DNA of 64,000 nucleotides from Sphingomonas adhaesiva. GTDB lineage: Bacteria > Pseudomonadota > Alphaproteobacteria > Sphingomonadales > Sphingomonadaceae. The notes under the pieces were generated by a model that had not been told where the DNA came from, ran no database searches, and was given only the letters and a program-made list of their open reading frames with translations. Both the position numbers and the translations under genes were made by a program. The stretch spans positions 372,001-436,000 of the forward strand of contig NZ_JAQIJT010000001.1 in NCBI RefSeq assembly GCF_036946125.1, written 5' to 3'. This document shows, in pieces, positions 35,729-45,320 of the stretch (position 1 is its first letter; each line of letters starts with the position of its first letter).

Positions 35729-36594
35729 CGCCGTCGACCACCCGCGTTCTCGACGCCGCGCGGCAGGGGCGCGTCATGGCGTGGGTGCTGGCGATCATGC
35801 TGTTCCTGACCATCCTCGCCGCCGCCGCCGCGATCGGCACCGCGGCGGCGGCGGGCGCGCTGGGTCGCGAATTGGCGGGACGTGCTACGGTACAGGTGAC
35901 CGCGGCCGACCCGCCGGTGCGGCAGGCGACGGCGGCGCGGGTGCTGGCGGCGCTGCGGCAATCCTCCGCCGTGCGCCATGCCGAGCCGGTGCCGGCGGCG
36001 GAGCTGGAGCGGTTGCTGGGGCCATGGCTGGGCGAGGCCGGCAACGACGACCTGCCGATCCCCGCGCTGATCGACATCGATCTGGCCGATCGCGTCGATG
36101 CGGTGGAGCGCGTGCGCACGCTGCTGAGGCAGGTCGCGCCGGGCGCCACGCTGGAGCGGCACGGCGATGCGATGGCGCCGGTGGGGCGGTTGCTGACGAG
36201 CTTCACCACGCTGGCGGTCGTGCTGGTCGCGCTGATGGCGACCGCGACCGGGGCCGTCGTGGTGCTGGCGGCGCGCGCCGGGCTGGACGCGCACCGCACC
36301 ACGATCGAGGTGATGCACGGGCTGGGCGCGACCGACGTGCAGGTCGCCCGGCTGTTCCAGCGGCGCATCGCGCTGGACGCCGCGCTGGGCGCGCTGGTCG
36401 GCGGGGTGGCGGCGTGGATCGTCGTGGCCGTGCTGGGATGGCAGGTCGCGGCGGCGGGGTCGCAACTGCTGGGCGGCGCGGCGCTGGGGCAAGGCGGCTG
36501 GATCGCGATCATCGCGCTGCCCTTCGTCTTCGTCGCGCTGGCGGCGACGGTGGCGCGCCGGACGGTGACCGCATCGCTGGCGCGCACGCTGTGA
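35725..36594 (+). CDS. ftsX: cell division protein FtsX
   Basis: Membrane partner of FtsE. The 289-residue protein has a cytoplasmic N-terminus, transmembrane helix at about 22-45, a periplasmic loop to about 160 and three further helices (LTSFTTLAVVLVALMATATG, ALGALVGGVAAWIVVAV, IAIIALPFVFVALAATV). The ATG at 35725 overlaps the ftsE stop; the stop overlaps the GTG of the next gene. Confidence 0.92.
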   Translation: MTPSTTRVLDAARQGRVMAWVLAIMLFLTILAAAAAIGTAAAAGALGRELAGRATVQVTAADPPVRQATAARVLAALRQSSAVRHAEPVPAAELERLLGPWLGEAGNDDLPIPALIDIDLADRVDAVERVRTLLRQVAPGATLERHGDAMAPVGRLLTSFTTLAVVLVALMATATGAVVVLAARAGLDAHRTTIEVMHGLGATDVQVARLFQRRIALDAALGALVGGVAAWIVVAVLGWQVAAAGSQLLGGAALGQGGWIAIIALPFVFVALAATVARRTVTASLARTL

Positions 36595-37154
36595 TCCGCC
36601 GGCTGATCGCGCTGGCGCTGCTGGGCTGGGCGCTGGGCTTCGTCGCGTTCATGTGGCTGTTGCCCGGCCCGGCCGCGCCGGCGGTGCGTACCGACGCGAT
36701 CGTCGTGCCGACGGGCGCCGCGGGGCGGATCGCCCGCGGTCTGGAGCTGCTGGAGGCGGGGCGGGCGCGGCGGATGCTGGTGACGGGGACCGCACCGGGG
36801 GTGACGCGCGCCGACCTGATCCGCGTGGCGGGGCATGCCCGCACGATCGCCTGCTGCGTCGATCTGGGCGCGGATGCGGTGGATACGCGGGGCAATGCGG
36901 AGGAAACCGCGGCGTGGCTGGCGCGGCATCGCTACCGCACGATCCGGCTGGTGACGTCCGACTGGCATGCGCGGCGGGCGCGGCTGGAGCTGGCCTACGC
37001 ATTGGGGGACGGGGTGGACATCGTGGTCGACGGGGTGCCGAGCTTCCCCACGCTGGGGCAGGCGTTCAACGAATACAACAAGCTGCTGCTGCGCGCCGCC
37101 GCGATCGGCGGGCAGGCGGTGTGGCGGCGCGTGCCGCATGGGGGACGGGCATGA
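36591..37154 (+). CDS. YdcF/DUF218-type protein
   Basis: A 187-residue protein with an N-terminal membrane anchor, DAIVVPTGAAGRIARGLELL, ADAVDTRGNAEETAAWLA and RLVTSDWHARRARLELAYAL, the DUF218/YdcF layout, implicated in envelope carbohydrate or membrane functions. GTG start at 36591 in the ftsX stop; the stop overlaps the plsC ATG. Confidence 0.85.
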   Translation: MIRRLIALALLGWALGFVAFMWLLPGPAAPAVRTDAIVVPTGAAGRIARGLELLEAGRARRMLVTGTAPGVTRADLIRVAGHARTIACCVDLGADAVDTRGNAEETAAWLARHRYRTIRLVTSDWHARRARLELAYALGDGVDIVVDGVPSFPTLGQAFNEYNKLLLRAAAIGGQAVWRRVPHGGRA

Positions 37155-37861
37155 CGGCGTGGCGGATCCTCAGGGCGCTGGCGTTCCGGCTGGTGTTCTA
37201 TGCCGGATCGGTGCCGATCCTGTTGATCGTGCCGCTGGTCGCGTTGATCGGCGGGCAGCGGATGATGGTCCCCTATGCGCATGGCTGGTCGCGCTTCCAT
37301 CGCTGGGCCGCGGCGACCTTCCTGGGGGTACGCACCCGGTTCGAGGGGACGCTGCCCGACCATCCCGTGCTCTACGCCGCCAAGCACGAGGCGATGTACG
37401 AGACGGTCGAGCTTTCGTTCCTGCTCCATGGCCCCGCCGTCGTGCTGAAGCGCGAGCTGATGCGGATCCCGTTGTGGGGCTATGCGACGAAGGTGTACGG
37501 CGCGATCGCGGTCGACCGCGACGCGTCGGCCAGTGCGTTGCGGCGGATGGTCAAGGACGCCGGCGTGGCGAAGGCGCAGGGGCGCTCGGTGATCGTCTAT
37601 CCGGAGGGAACGCGCGTCCCGCACGGCGCCACCCCGCCGCTGCGCTCGGGATTTGCCGGGTTGTACAAGACGCTGGGCTATCCGGTGGTCCCGATCGCGA
37701 CCGACAGCGGGCGGTTCGTGCCGCGCAGGGGCTGGCCGCGCGCCGGCGTCGTCACGATCCGGCTGGGGGAGGAGATTCCCGCCGGGCTGCCACGCAAGGA
37801 GGCGGAGGCGCGGGTCCATGCCGCGATCAACGTGCTTGCCGCTACGGGTGGCGAGGGGTAG
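37151..37861 (+). CDS. plsC: 1-acyl-sn-glycerol-3-phosphate acyltransferase
   Basis: Makes phosphatidic acid from lysophosphatidic acid at the inner membrane. The 236-residue protein has one or two N-terminal helices and the LPLAT motifs: KHEAMYET (an HX4E form where HX4D is usual) at about 78, RELMRIPLWG, and YPEGTRVPHG at about 155. Fourth gene of the tightly overlapped ftsE-ftsX-ydcF-plsC operon. Confidence 0.9.
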   Translation: MTAWRILRALAFRLVFYAGSVPILLIVPLVALIGGQRMMVPYAHGWSRFHRWAAATFLGVRTRFEGTLPDHPVLYAAKHEAMYETVELSFLLHGPAVVLKRELMRIPLWGYATKVYGAIAVDRDASASALRRMVKDAGVAKAQGRSVIVYPEGTRVPHGATPPLRSGFAGLYKTLGYPVVPIATDSGRFVPRRGWPRAGVVTIRLGEEIPAGLPRKEAEARVHAAINVLAATGGEG

Positions 37862-37870
37862 CCGCAGCGG

Positions 37871-38518
37871 ATGCGCCGCCTGATCCCTGCCCTCGCCCTT
37901 CTGCTGATCGCCACCCCGATCGCCGCGCAGCGTGCCGACCGGGCCACGCCGGGCTGGGTCCGGGTCAAGCTGGAGACGGCGGACGGACCGATCGTCCTCG
38001 CGCTCGACCGGCGGCATGCGCCCGCCACGACCGACAATTTCCTGAAATATGTCGACGACGGGCGGTTCGACGGGGTCAGCTTCTATCGCACCGCGCGCAA
38101 CCGCAAGGCGCCGCAGTTCGGCTTCATCCAGTCGGGCATCCGCACCGATGCGCGCCGCTTCCTCGACATGATCCCGCACGAATCGACGAAGAAGACCGGC
38201 ATTCGCCACCTCGACATGACGATCTCGATGGCGAGGAAGGGCCCGCCGGGATCCGCCAACGGCAATTTCTTCATCACGGTCGGCGCGCAGCCATCGATGG
38301 ACTGGACCCCCGCCAACCCCGGCTATGCCGCGTTCGGCCGCGTCGTCGGCGGACAGGCGACGGTGAAGCGTATCCTGGCGGAGAAGACCGGCGGGGGTAT
38401 GAACGGCACGCTGATGCTGAAGCCCGTCCGCGTCGACCGCGCGATCCGGCTGGACGGCACCCCCAGGCCGACCGGGCGGCCGCGCCCCTGGCTGATCGAG
38501 CAGCGGCGCGACGGCTGA
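37871..38518 (+). CDS. secreted cyclophilin-type peptidyl-prolyl isomerase
   Basis: A 215-residue protein with a Sec signal (about 1-19, ending AAQ) and a cyclophilin domain: APATTDNFLKYVDDGRFDGV, FYRTARNRKAPQFGFIQSGI, NGNFFITVGAQPSMDW and FGRVVGG. A periplasmic folding catalyst. Nine bases after the plsC stop. Confidence 0.9.
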   Translation: MRRLIPALALLLIATPIAAQRADRATPGWVRVKLETADGPIVLALDRRHAPATTDNFLKYVDDGRFDGVSFYRTARNRKAPQFGFIQSGIRTDARRFLDMIPHESTKKTGIRHLDMTISMARKGPPGSANGNFFITVGAQPSMDWTPANPGYAAFGRVVGGQATVKRILAEKTGGGMNGTLMLKPVRVDRAIRLDGTPRPTGRPRPWLIEQRRDG

Positions 38519-38565
38519 ACCCTTCCGCCGCCTCCATCCGTTGATGCCGGACGAGGAGAGCGACG

Positions 38566-38727
38566 ATGGTGGAACAGCCCAACAAGCCCGGCGGCGATTT
38601 CGACACGAGCGACGGCACGCCGCGCCCCGCCGGCGACGAACAGGCGGTGAAGAACCAGGGCGAGGTGTCGCCCGAGGACTATCCCAAGAAGGACGGCGGG
38701 CGCGCGTCCGGGGACGATGTGGTGTGA
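38566..38727 (+). CDS. 53-residue acidic protein of unknown function
   Basis: A small frame MVEQPNKPGGDFDTSDGTPR to ASGDDVV, 53 residues, acidic and glycine-rich, with no hydrophobic segment; probably disordered. A good ribosome binding site (GAGGAGAG) lies five bases before the ATG, the frame is co-oriented, and its stop overlaps the GTG of the acylphosphatase gene (GTGA), which supports it as real. No family recognised. Confidence 0.7.
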   Translation: MVEQPNKPGGDFDTSDGTPRPAGDEQAVKNQGEVSPEDYPKKDGGRASGDDVV

Positions 38728-39002
38728 TCCGCCGCCGGCTGGTCGTGACCGGGCGGGTGCAGAACGTCTTCTTCCGCGACTGGTTCGTCGAGCATGCGAC
38801 GGCGCTGGGGCTCGACGGCTGGGTCCGCAACCGCGCCGACGGCAGCGTCGAGGCAGTGGTGGAGGGTGCCGCCGAGATGGTCGAGACGATCGCCGGGTGC
38901 GCCCGGCAGGGCTCGCCGGCGTCGCGGGTCGAGCAGGTGACGGTCAGCGACGATGCGCCGGCGGAGACGCTGGCGGGGTTCGGGAAGCGCGCCACGCTTT
39001 GA
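38724..39002 (+). CDS. acyP: acylphosphatase
   Basis: A 92-residue acylphosphatase hydrolysing carboxyl-phosphate bonds. Signature GRVQNVFFRDW (usual GRVQGVxFR, catalytic Arg present) and GWVRNRADGSVEAVVEG with the catalytic Asn. The GTG start at 38724 sits in the stop of the 53-residue gene. 32 bases upstream of ung. Confidence 0.9.
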   Translation: MIRRRLVVTGRVQNVFFRDWFVEHATALGLDGWVRNRADGSVEAVVEGAAEMVETIAGCARQGSPASRVEQVTVSDDAPAETLAGFGKRATL

Positions 39003-39034
39003 CGCGGGCCGTGGCGGCGGCGTAGGCGCGGTGC

Positions 39035-39733
39035 ATGACCGACCCCGTGCTCGATCCCGGCTGGGCCGCCGCGCTGCGCGGCGAATTCGATGCGCCGTAC
39101 ATGGCGGCGCTGCGTGCGTTCGTCGCCGCGGAGGAGGCGGCGGGGAAGCGCATCTTTCCGCCCGCCGCGGATCGCTTCGCGGCGCTGGCGCTGACCCCGC
39201 TCGACGCGGTGCGCGTCGTCATCCTGGGGCAGGACCCGTATCACGGCGCGGGGCAGGCGCATGGCCTGTCCTTCTCGGTGCGGCCGGGGGTGAGGGTGCC
39301 GCCCAGCCTGGCCAACATCTACAAGGAACTGGCGAGCGACTGCGGCATCGTGGCGCCGGCGCACGGCCATCTGGCGCATTGGGCGCGGCAGGGCGTGCTG
39401 CTGCTCAATACCGTGCTGACGGTCGAGGAAGGCCGCGCCGCGGCGCATCGCGGGCGGGGGTGGGAGCGATTGACCGACGCGGTGGTGCGCGCCGTGGCTT
39501 CGAGCGATCAGCCGGTCGTCTTCCTGCTGTGGGGCAGCCATGCGCAGAAGAAGGCGGCGTTCGTCCGCGACGTCGCGGCAGGCGGGCGGCACCTGGTGCT
39601 GACCGCGCCGCACCCATCGCCGCTGTCGGCGTACAAGGGGTGGTTCGGATCGCGTCATTTCAGCCGGGCCAACACCTTCCTTGAGCAGCACGGGCGGGGC
39701 ACGATCGACTGGTCGCTGCCGGCGATCGGTTAG
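39035..39733 (+). CDS. ung: uracil-DNA glycosylase
   Basis: Removes uracil from DNA. The 232-residue protein has the water-activating motif ILGQDPYHGAGQAHGLSFS at about 64, LLLNTVLTVEEG, and the DNA-intercalation HPSPLSAYKGWFGSRHF. Confidence 0.97.
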   Translation: MTDPVLDPGWAAALRGEFDAPYMAALRAFVAAEEAAGKRIFPPAADRFAALALTPLDAVRVVILGQDPYHGAGQAHGLSFSVRPGVRVPPSLANIYKELASDCGIVAPAHGHLAHWARQGVLLLNTVLTVEEGRAAAHRGRGWERLTDAVVRAVASSDQPVVFLLWGSHAQKKAAFVRDVAAGGRHLVLTAPHPSPLSAYKGWFGSRHFSRANTFLEQHGRGTIDWSLPAIG

Positions 39734-39773
39734 CCCGCCGCCCCGGGCCGTACCGGGGCGGCGGGACGACGGC

Positions 39774-41030
39774 TCACCGGGCCGGGGCGAGCACCTCCGG
39801 CGCGGCGGGCGCCAGCGCGGCGGCACCGTCGATGTCCCAGCGCGTCATGTCCTGTCCCGCGCAGGAATAGGTCGCCTGATTGCGCAGGTCGGCGGGGACC
39901 ATGGCGCCGGCAAGCGCGGGCTGCCGGGCGGCGAGCAGCCGGCGCGCGTCGTCGGGATGCGAGGAATAGATCAGCGTCGTCAGCTTGCTGCCGTCGGTCA
40001 GCGGCGCCTTCGTATAGGGGCTGAAATCGCCGAGGTAGACGACCTGCCCCGCGGCCACCGCGAAGGTGGGCGCGCCGAAGCAATGCGTCGTCACGTGCGG
40101 CTGGTTGTTTAGCGACAGCGAGTTGATGACATAGTCGCCGGGCGTCACGCGTACCACCTGCACCTCGTACGCCGACGTCTTGTCGTGGCTGGGCACGATG
40201 CTGGTATAGGTCGTCTTGTCGCCGGTCTTCTTCCAGTCCTTCGGCTGGAACATGACATCGCGGTGCGCGATGTCGTAGCGCAGCAGCGACACCGATGCCG
40301 AGCGCCCCGCGGTCGACGGATCGACGCGGCGGAACGCGACGACGATCGCGCCCTCGCCCGGCGCCAGCGCGAAGGGCGCGGCGGCGTCCACCTTCTTGCC
40401 CAGCCACAGCGTCGCGGGCTGCGTCAGCGGGGCATCCAGTCGCAGCGCGGCATCGGGCGCGAGCGAGAAGCGCGTCCGCTCGGTCACCGTGCCCGGCACG
40501 GTCTGCGCACCGATCATGGTGTCGAAATGCGCGCGGCGCTGATCCGGCGTCATCGCCGCCACGCGCGCCGCATCGGCGGGCGGCACGTCGACCAGCCGCC
40601 ACCCGCGGATCATCAGGCAGTTGCGGCGATTGGCGCGGCGCTGCTGCCCCTGCGCAATCGCTCCCGCGATCAGACCGCCGAGCAGCCCTCCGACCCCGAT
40701 GGCGACCGGCGAGACGAGAGCGGGGTTGTAGTGATAGGGGATCATGCCGGTCGGCGTGCGCGAACCGCGCGCGATCAGCCGGCACTGCTGCCAGTCGTCG
40801 TTGAAGGCGGCACGGGTCGCGCCGGGCCTGTTGTAGAAGCGCGCGTCCTTCAGGTCGCCCTCGGCATCCTTCGCGATCTCCTCGGGCGAGTCCTGCGGAT
40901 CGGCCGCGTTCTGCGGCATCGCCGGGCCGCCGTCACCGCCAGTCGGGATCATCATGGTCTGCGTTTGCGCTGCGACGGACACGGGCATGGACATGAGCGC
41001 GGCCCAGAGGGCCGCCTTCCTGAAATTCAT
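39774..41030 (-). CDS. unrecognised secreted protein with a glycine-zipper segment
   Basis: A 418-residue protein with a Sec signal (about 1-21, SVAAQ) and a glycine-rich hydrophobic segment IGVGGLLGGLIAGAIAQGQQ at about 117. The rest is strand-rich with no motif I know (CLMIRGWRLVDVPP, YDIAHRDVMFQP, HCFGAPTFAVAAGQVVYLGD). Predicted envelope protein; function unknown. The ATG at 41030 is the only start before a signal peptide. The 122 bases upstream hold no recognised feature. Confidence 0.65.
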   Translation of the reverse strand: MNFRKAALWAALMSMPVSVAAQTQTMMIPTGGDGGPAMPQNAADPQDSPEEIAKDAEGDLKDARFYNRPGATRAAFNDDWQQCRLIARGSRTPTGMIPYHYNPALVSPVAIGVGGLLGGLIAGAIAQGQQRRANRRNCLMIRGWRLVDVPPADAARVAAMTPDQRRAHFDTMIGAQTVPGTVTERTRFSLAPDAALRLDAPLTQPATLWLGKKVDAAAPFALAPGEGAIVVAFRRVDPSTAGRSASVSLLRYDIAHRDVMFQPKDWKKTGDKTTYTSIVPSHDKTSAYEVQVVRVTPGDYVINSLSLNNQPHVTTHCFGAPTFAVAAGQVVYLGDFSPYTKAPLTDGSKLTTLIYSSHPDDARRLLAARQPALAGAMVPADLRNQATYSCAGQDMTRWDIDGAAALAPAAPEVLAPAR

Positions 41031-41152
41031 CGACACTGGTTTCCCCCCCGGGTGAAGCGCCACGGCCGTGGCGCCTGATCTGATTAGCAAGGTGGCCGGT
41101 GCGGCGGAAGCGCCGATGTCACCGCTATGGATCGACCGGAAGTTGACAAAGT

Positions 41153-41665
41153 TTACGCCACGTCGGCGCCGGAGGCGGGGTCGGCGGGAAAGCGGCCGAG
41201 CGCCGTGCCCAGCTTCTGATCGGCATCGGCGGCATGGTAATGCCGCTCGTGGTCGTTCCACGCGCCGTAGCGGCGCGGGTCGCGGTAGCGCAGCAGGAAC
41301 ATGGTCAGCTTCTCGTCGAAACGGCGGCGCTCGCCGATCTGCTCGCCCTGATAGAAGACGGGTGTGGCGACGCCGTGGAGCGCGCGCGCCATCGCCGCAT
41401 CCGACAACCGCGCCACGCCGACGTCGAGCGCGGCATCCCACGCCTCGCGGAACGCCGCGGCGTCGGGGCGGCGGCGCAGCGCATAGGCCGCGGCACGCGA
41501 CAGCCCGACATGCTCCGCGGCCTCCTCGACACAGGCGGTTTCCGCCAGCGCGAGGATGAAGGCGCGCTGGCGCTGCGGCGTCCAGCCGTCGTGGCGCGCA
41601 CGCAGCGGAACGGGGGCGAAGGGCGGCAGCGCCGGCCCGGCGGGCGAGGGGGTGTCGTCGGTCAT
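41153..41665 (-). CDS. unrecognised helix-turn-helix-like protein
   Basis: A 170-residue soluble protein. Residues 28-60 (WTPQRQRAFILALAETACVE then EAAEHVGLSRAAAYALRRR) look like a DNA-binding helix-turn-helix, as in phage terminase small subunits, and the rest contains TPVFYQGEQIGERRRFDEK and FLLRYRDPRRYG. No phage genes are near, so a stand-alone regulator or nucleoid protein is equally possible. ATG at 41665 preferred over the upstream one, which lies inside the antitoxin promoter. Confidence 0.6.
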   Translation of the reverse strand: MTDDTPSPAGPALPPFAPVPLRARHDGWTPQRQRAFILALAETACVEEAAEHVGLSRAAAYALRRRPDAAAFREAWDAALDVGVARLSDAAMARALHGVATPVFYQGEQIGERRRFDEKLTMFLLRYRDPRRYGAWNDHERHYHAADADQKLGTALGRFPADPASGADVA

Positions 41666-41717
41666 GCCGGGGAGGAAGGCATATGTTGGAGGGTGTAGGA
41701 CAGGGGAAAAGTGGCGA

Positions 41718-41746
41718 TTGACGTTGTCCAATCCTTTGTCCATATT
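41718..41746 (+). promoter_or_regulatory. promoter of the toxin-antitoxin pair
   Basis: TTGACG (-35) and CATATT (-10) with a 17-base spacer, ending six bases before the antitoxin ATG at 41753. The expected transcription start would be at or next to that ATG, so the message may be leaderless. Confidence 0.6.
41724..41742 (+). promoter_or_regulatory. possible antitoxin operator, direct repeats
   Basis: TTGTCCA at 41724-41730 and again at 41736-41742, twelve bases apart, inside the promoter spacer and -10. One helical-turn spacing suggests a binding site for the YefM-type antitoxin. Confidence 0.5.
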
Positions 41747-41752
41747 CCGGGC

Positions 41753-42001
41753 ATGCAAGCTGTCAGCTATTCCGAAGCGCGCGAGAACCTGAAGTCGATG
41801 ATCGACAAGGTGGTCGCGGATCGCGCCCCGCTCGCCATCACGCGCCAGCGCGGCGAGGGTGCGGTGCTGATCTCGGCGAGTGAATGGGCGTCGATTGAGG
41901 AGACGCTGTACCTGCTGCGCTCGCCGAAGAACGCCGAGCGACTGCTGGAGGCGGTACGCGGGTTCGAAGCGGGCGATACCAAGGCTGTGCCGCTGCCGTG
42001 A
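41753..42001 (+). CDS. YefM/Phd-type antitoxin
   Basis: An 82-residue type II antitoxin: MQAVSYSEARENLKSMIDKV (Phd/YefM DNA-binding and dimer domain), GAVLISASEWASIEETLYLL and a C-terminal toxin-binding tail with FEAGDTKAVPLP. ATG at 41753 chosen since the family starts so; an ATG at 41711 would lie before the promoter. The stop overlaps the toxin GTG. Confidence 0.88.
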   Translation: MQAVSYSEARENLKSMIDKVVADRAPLAITRQRGEGAVLISASEWASIEETLYLLRSPKNAERLLEAVRGFEAGDTKAVPLP

Positions 42002-42264
42002 ACGTGCAGTTCTGGCCGACGGCGTGGGAAGACCTGCGCCACTGGCAGGATAGCGACGAGAAGATCACCGCGAAGCTGATGGGGCTGATCGACGAATGCC
42101 GGCGACACCCGTTCAAGGGCACCGGCAAGCCCGAGCCGCTGGGCGGCAATCTGTCAGGCTGGTGGTCGCGCCGGATCAGCCACGAGCATCGGCTGGTGTA
42201 TCGCGTGACGGGAAGTGGCGACGAGCAGGTGTTGCAGGTGGCGCAGTGCCGGTATCATTATTGA
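41998..42264 (+). CDS. YoeB/Txe-type mRNA interferase toxin
   Basis: An 88-residue ribosome-dependent endoribonuclease of the RelE superfamily. It has the YoeB layout: FWPTAWEDLRHWQ, GKPEPLGGNLSGWWSRRIS, HRLVYRV and the C-terminal CRYHY with the catalytic His. Glu, Arg and His expected for activity are present. Coupled to the antitoxin by a GTGA overlap. Confidence 0.9.
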   Translation: MNVQFWPTAWEDLRHWQDSDEKITAKLMGLIDECRRHPFKGTGKPEPLGGNLSGWWSRRISHEHRLVYRVTGSGDEQVLQVAQCRYHY

Positions 42265-42273
42265 AACTTACGA

Positions 42274-42642
42274 TTAGTTTGAGCCCTTACCGAAAATGTA
42301 GGCGACCGCCGCTGAACCCAACCCAAATGCACGCTCCGCCTGCTTTGCCCAAAACTCGGCCTGTGAAGCTTGGACAGCAGCCATAATTAAGCACCCAATT
42401 GCCGCCGCAAAAGCTATCACCACAACAAGCATGGCGACCACAACAGGTGCGGTCTTTTCGCCGCCGATGAGTTTTCCGAAGAACCCGAGATCTTTATCGC
42501 GTTTGGCTTCTTCGTGTCTATTCTGCTCGCGGGCAAGCTCAAGCTGAAGGCGGCTAGCTGCTCCTAAAGCGCTATCCAGCTCAGCATCGTCAGATTCCCG
42601 CCTGACGATCTGGCCTTTGGCCTCATCGCGATCAGACGCCAT
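42274..42642 (-). CDS. small membrane protein partnered with the ImmA/IrrE gene
   Basis: A 122-residue protein with a charged N-terminal half (about 1-60, heptad-like RLQLELAREQNRHEEAKRDK, possible coiled coil) and one long hydrophobic stretch (about 64-90, VVVAMLVVVIAFAAAIGCLI). The start overlaps the end of the ImmA/IrrE gene by 11 bases, so the two are co-expressed. Base composition is clearly AT-richer than the surrounding genes. No family recognised. Confidence 0.75.
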   Translation of the reverse strand: MASDRDEAKGQIVRRESDDAELDSALGAASRLQLELAREQNRHEEAKRDKDLGFFGKLIGGEKTAPVVVAMLVVVIAFAAAIGCLIMAAVQASQAEFWAKQAERAFGLGSAAVAYIFGKGSN

Positions 42643-43138
42643 ACAGGAACGAGAGCCTGTTTTTCATAGCTGGTACTGATACGGCGAAAAGACGCGACAT
42701 TTGCTGGAGGCTAAGCCTATCCCAATACTCATCCATCATGTCGCGCGGCATTAGCAGGCTGGCCGCAAATGCATTAGCTTCTTTTTCACGAAAATCTTGG
42801 TTCTGCCGAGTAGGATCACGCCACATAACTTGATAATCGGCGGATCTCGCCCAATCGCCATGCAAAACACTGTGGCCTAATTCATGAGCGACTGTAAAGG
42901 TTTGCCTGAGAGGAAACTCCTCCTCATTGACAAAAATTGCATTTTCTTCGCAATCGTAGAACCCCGAGATGCCGCGACTTTTTCCCGAGAAAGTTGCAAA
43001 CACAACCTCCACACCTAGATTTTTGGCAACCTCTACCGGATTAACCGGCGGAGTAACCACTCTCATATCATCCAAAATACGCTGGGCTTCGCGTTCTGCT
43101 CGCGTGTAATTTGGACGATTTAGCATCAACGCCGCCAT
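42632..43138 (-). CDS. ImmA/IrrE-family metallopeptidase
   Basis: A 168-residue M78-type zinc protease with the site FTVAHELGHSVLH (HExxH) at about 80 and a downstream acidic cluster REKEANAFAASLLMPRDMMD, where the third ligand and catalytic helix lie. Relatives cleave repressors or antitoxin-like regulators in stress and mobile-element circuits. GAGGAAGG lies seven bases before the ATG. Codon usage and GC content are lower than in neighbouring genes, suggesting acquisition. No Xre-type regulator is adjacent; upstream only a short frame ending in LRFRLMDEEG is seen. Confidence 0.88.
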   Translation of the reverse strand: MAALMLNRPNYTRAEREAQRILDDMRVVTPPVNPVEVAKNLGVEVVFATFSGKSRGISGFYDCEENAIFVNEEEFPLRQTFTVAHELGHSVLHGDWARSADYQVMWRDPTRQNQDFREKEANAFAASLLMPRDMMDEYWDRLSLQQMSRLFAVSVPAMKNRLSFLYGV

Positions 43139-43283
43139 GGCTCAGCCTTCCTCATCCATCAGTCGAAAGCGGAGACGCGACGTCCCCGCTTTGTTCTCGC
43201 CTACCACAAATTTTGGGGGTTGACAAGCGAAATTCAAGTGCCGGGCTGTGCCTCATTGCAAGTCTACTACTCTCTTCGATTCG

Positions 43284-45137
<1,854 letters not shown>

Positions 45138-45185
45138 CGTCGTCTCTCCTCATGGCGGAAGAGGACGGACGTGGGGTGACGCGCC

Positions 45186-45288
45186 GCTCCCTCCCTACGC
45201 CGGTGCAAGCCGGATCAGGTTCAGCGGGTCGGGGGCTGCTGCCCCCCTCTCAGCCGCGCGCCAGCGGCCCCCCGGGGTGAGGGGGAGC
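45186..45288 (-). promoter_or_regulatory. TPP riboswitch of thiC
   Basis: Classic thi-box in the thiC leader: on the minus strand, P1 GCTCCC (45288-45283) pairs with GGGAGC (45191-45186); between them CTGAGAG, ACCCGCTGAACCTGATCCGG and GCGTAGGGA match the TPP aptamer core. The 48 bases between the aptamer and the thiC ATG would carry the expression platform. Confidence 0.93.
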
Positions 45289-45320
45289 ATAGCGGCGATG
45301 GCGGCGAAGGGGAAGCGCGA

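Noticed and set aside
36995..39826. A 943-residue minus-strand frame across ydcF to ung
   Set aside because: It is antisense to five well-supported genes and shows no motif; a GC-rich artefact.
41153..41665. Phage terminase small subunit as a prophage sign
   Set aside because: No other phage gene is in the window, so the helix-turn-helix alone does not support a prophage.
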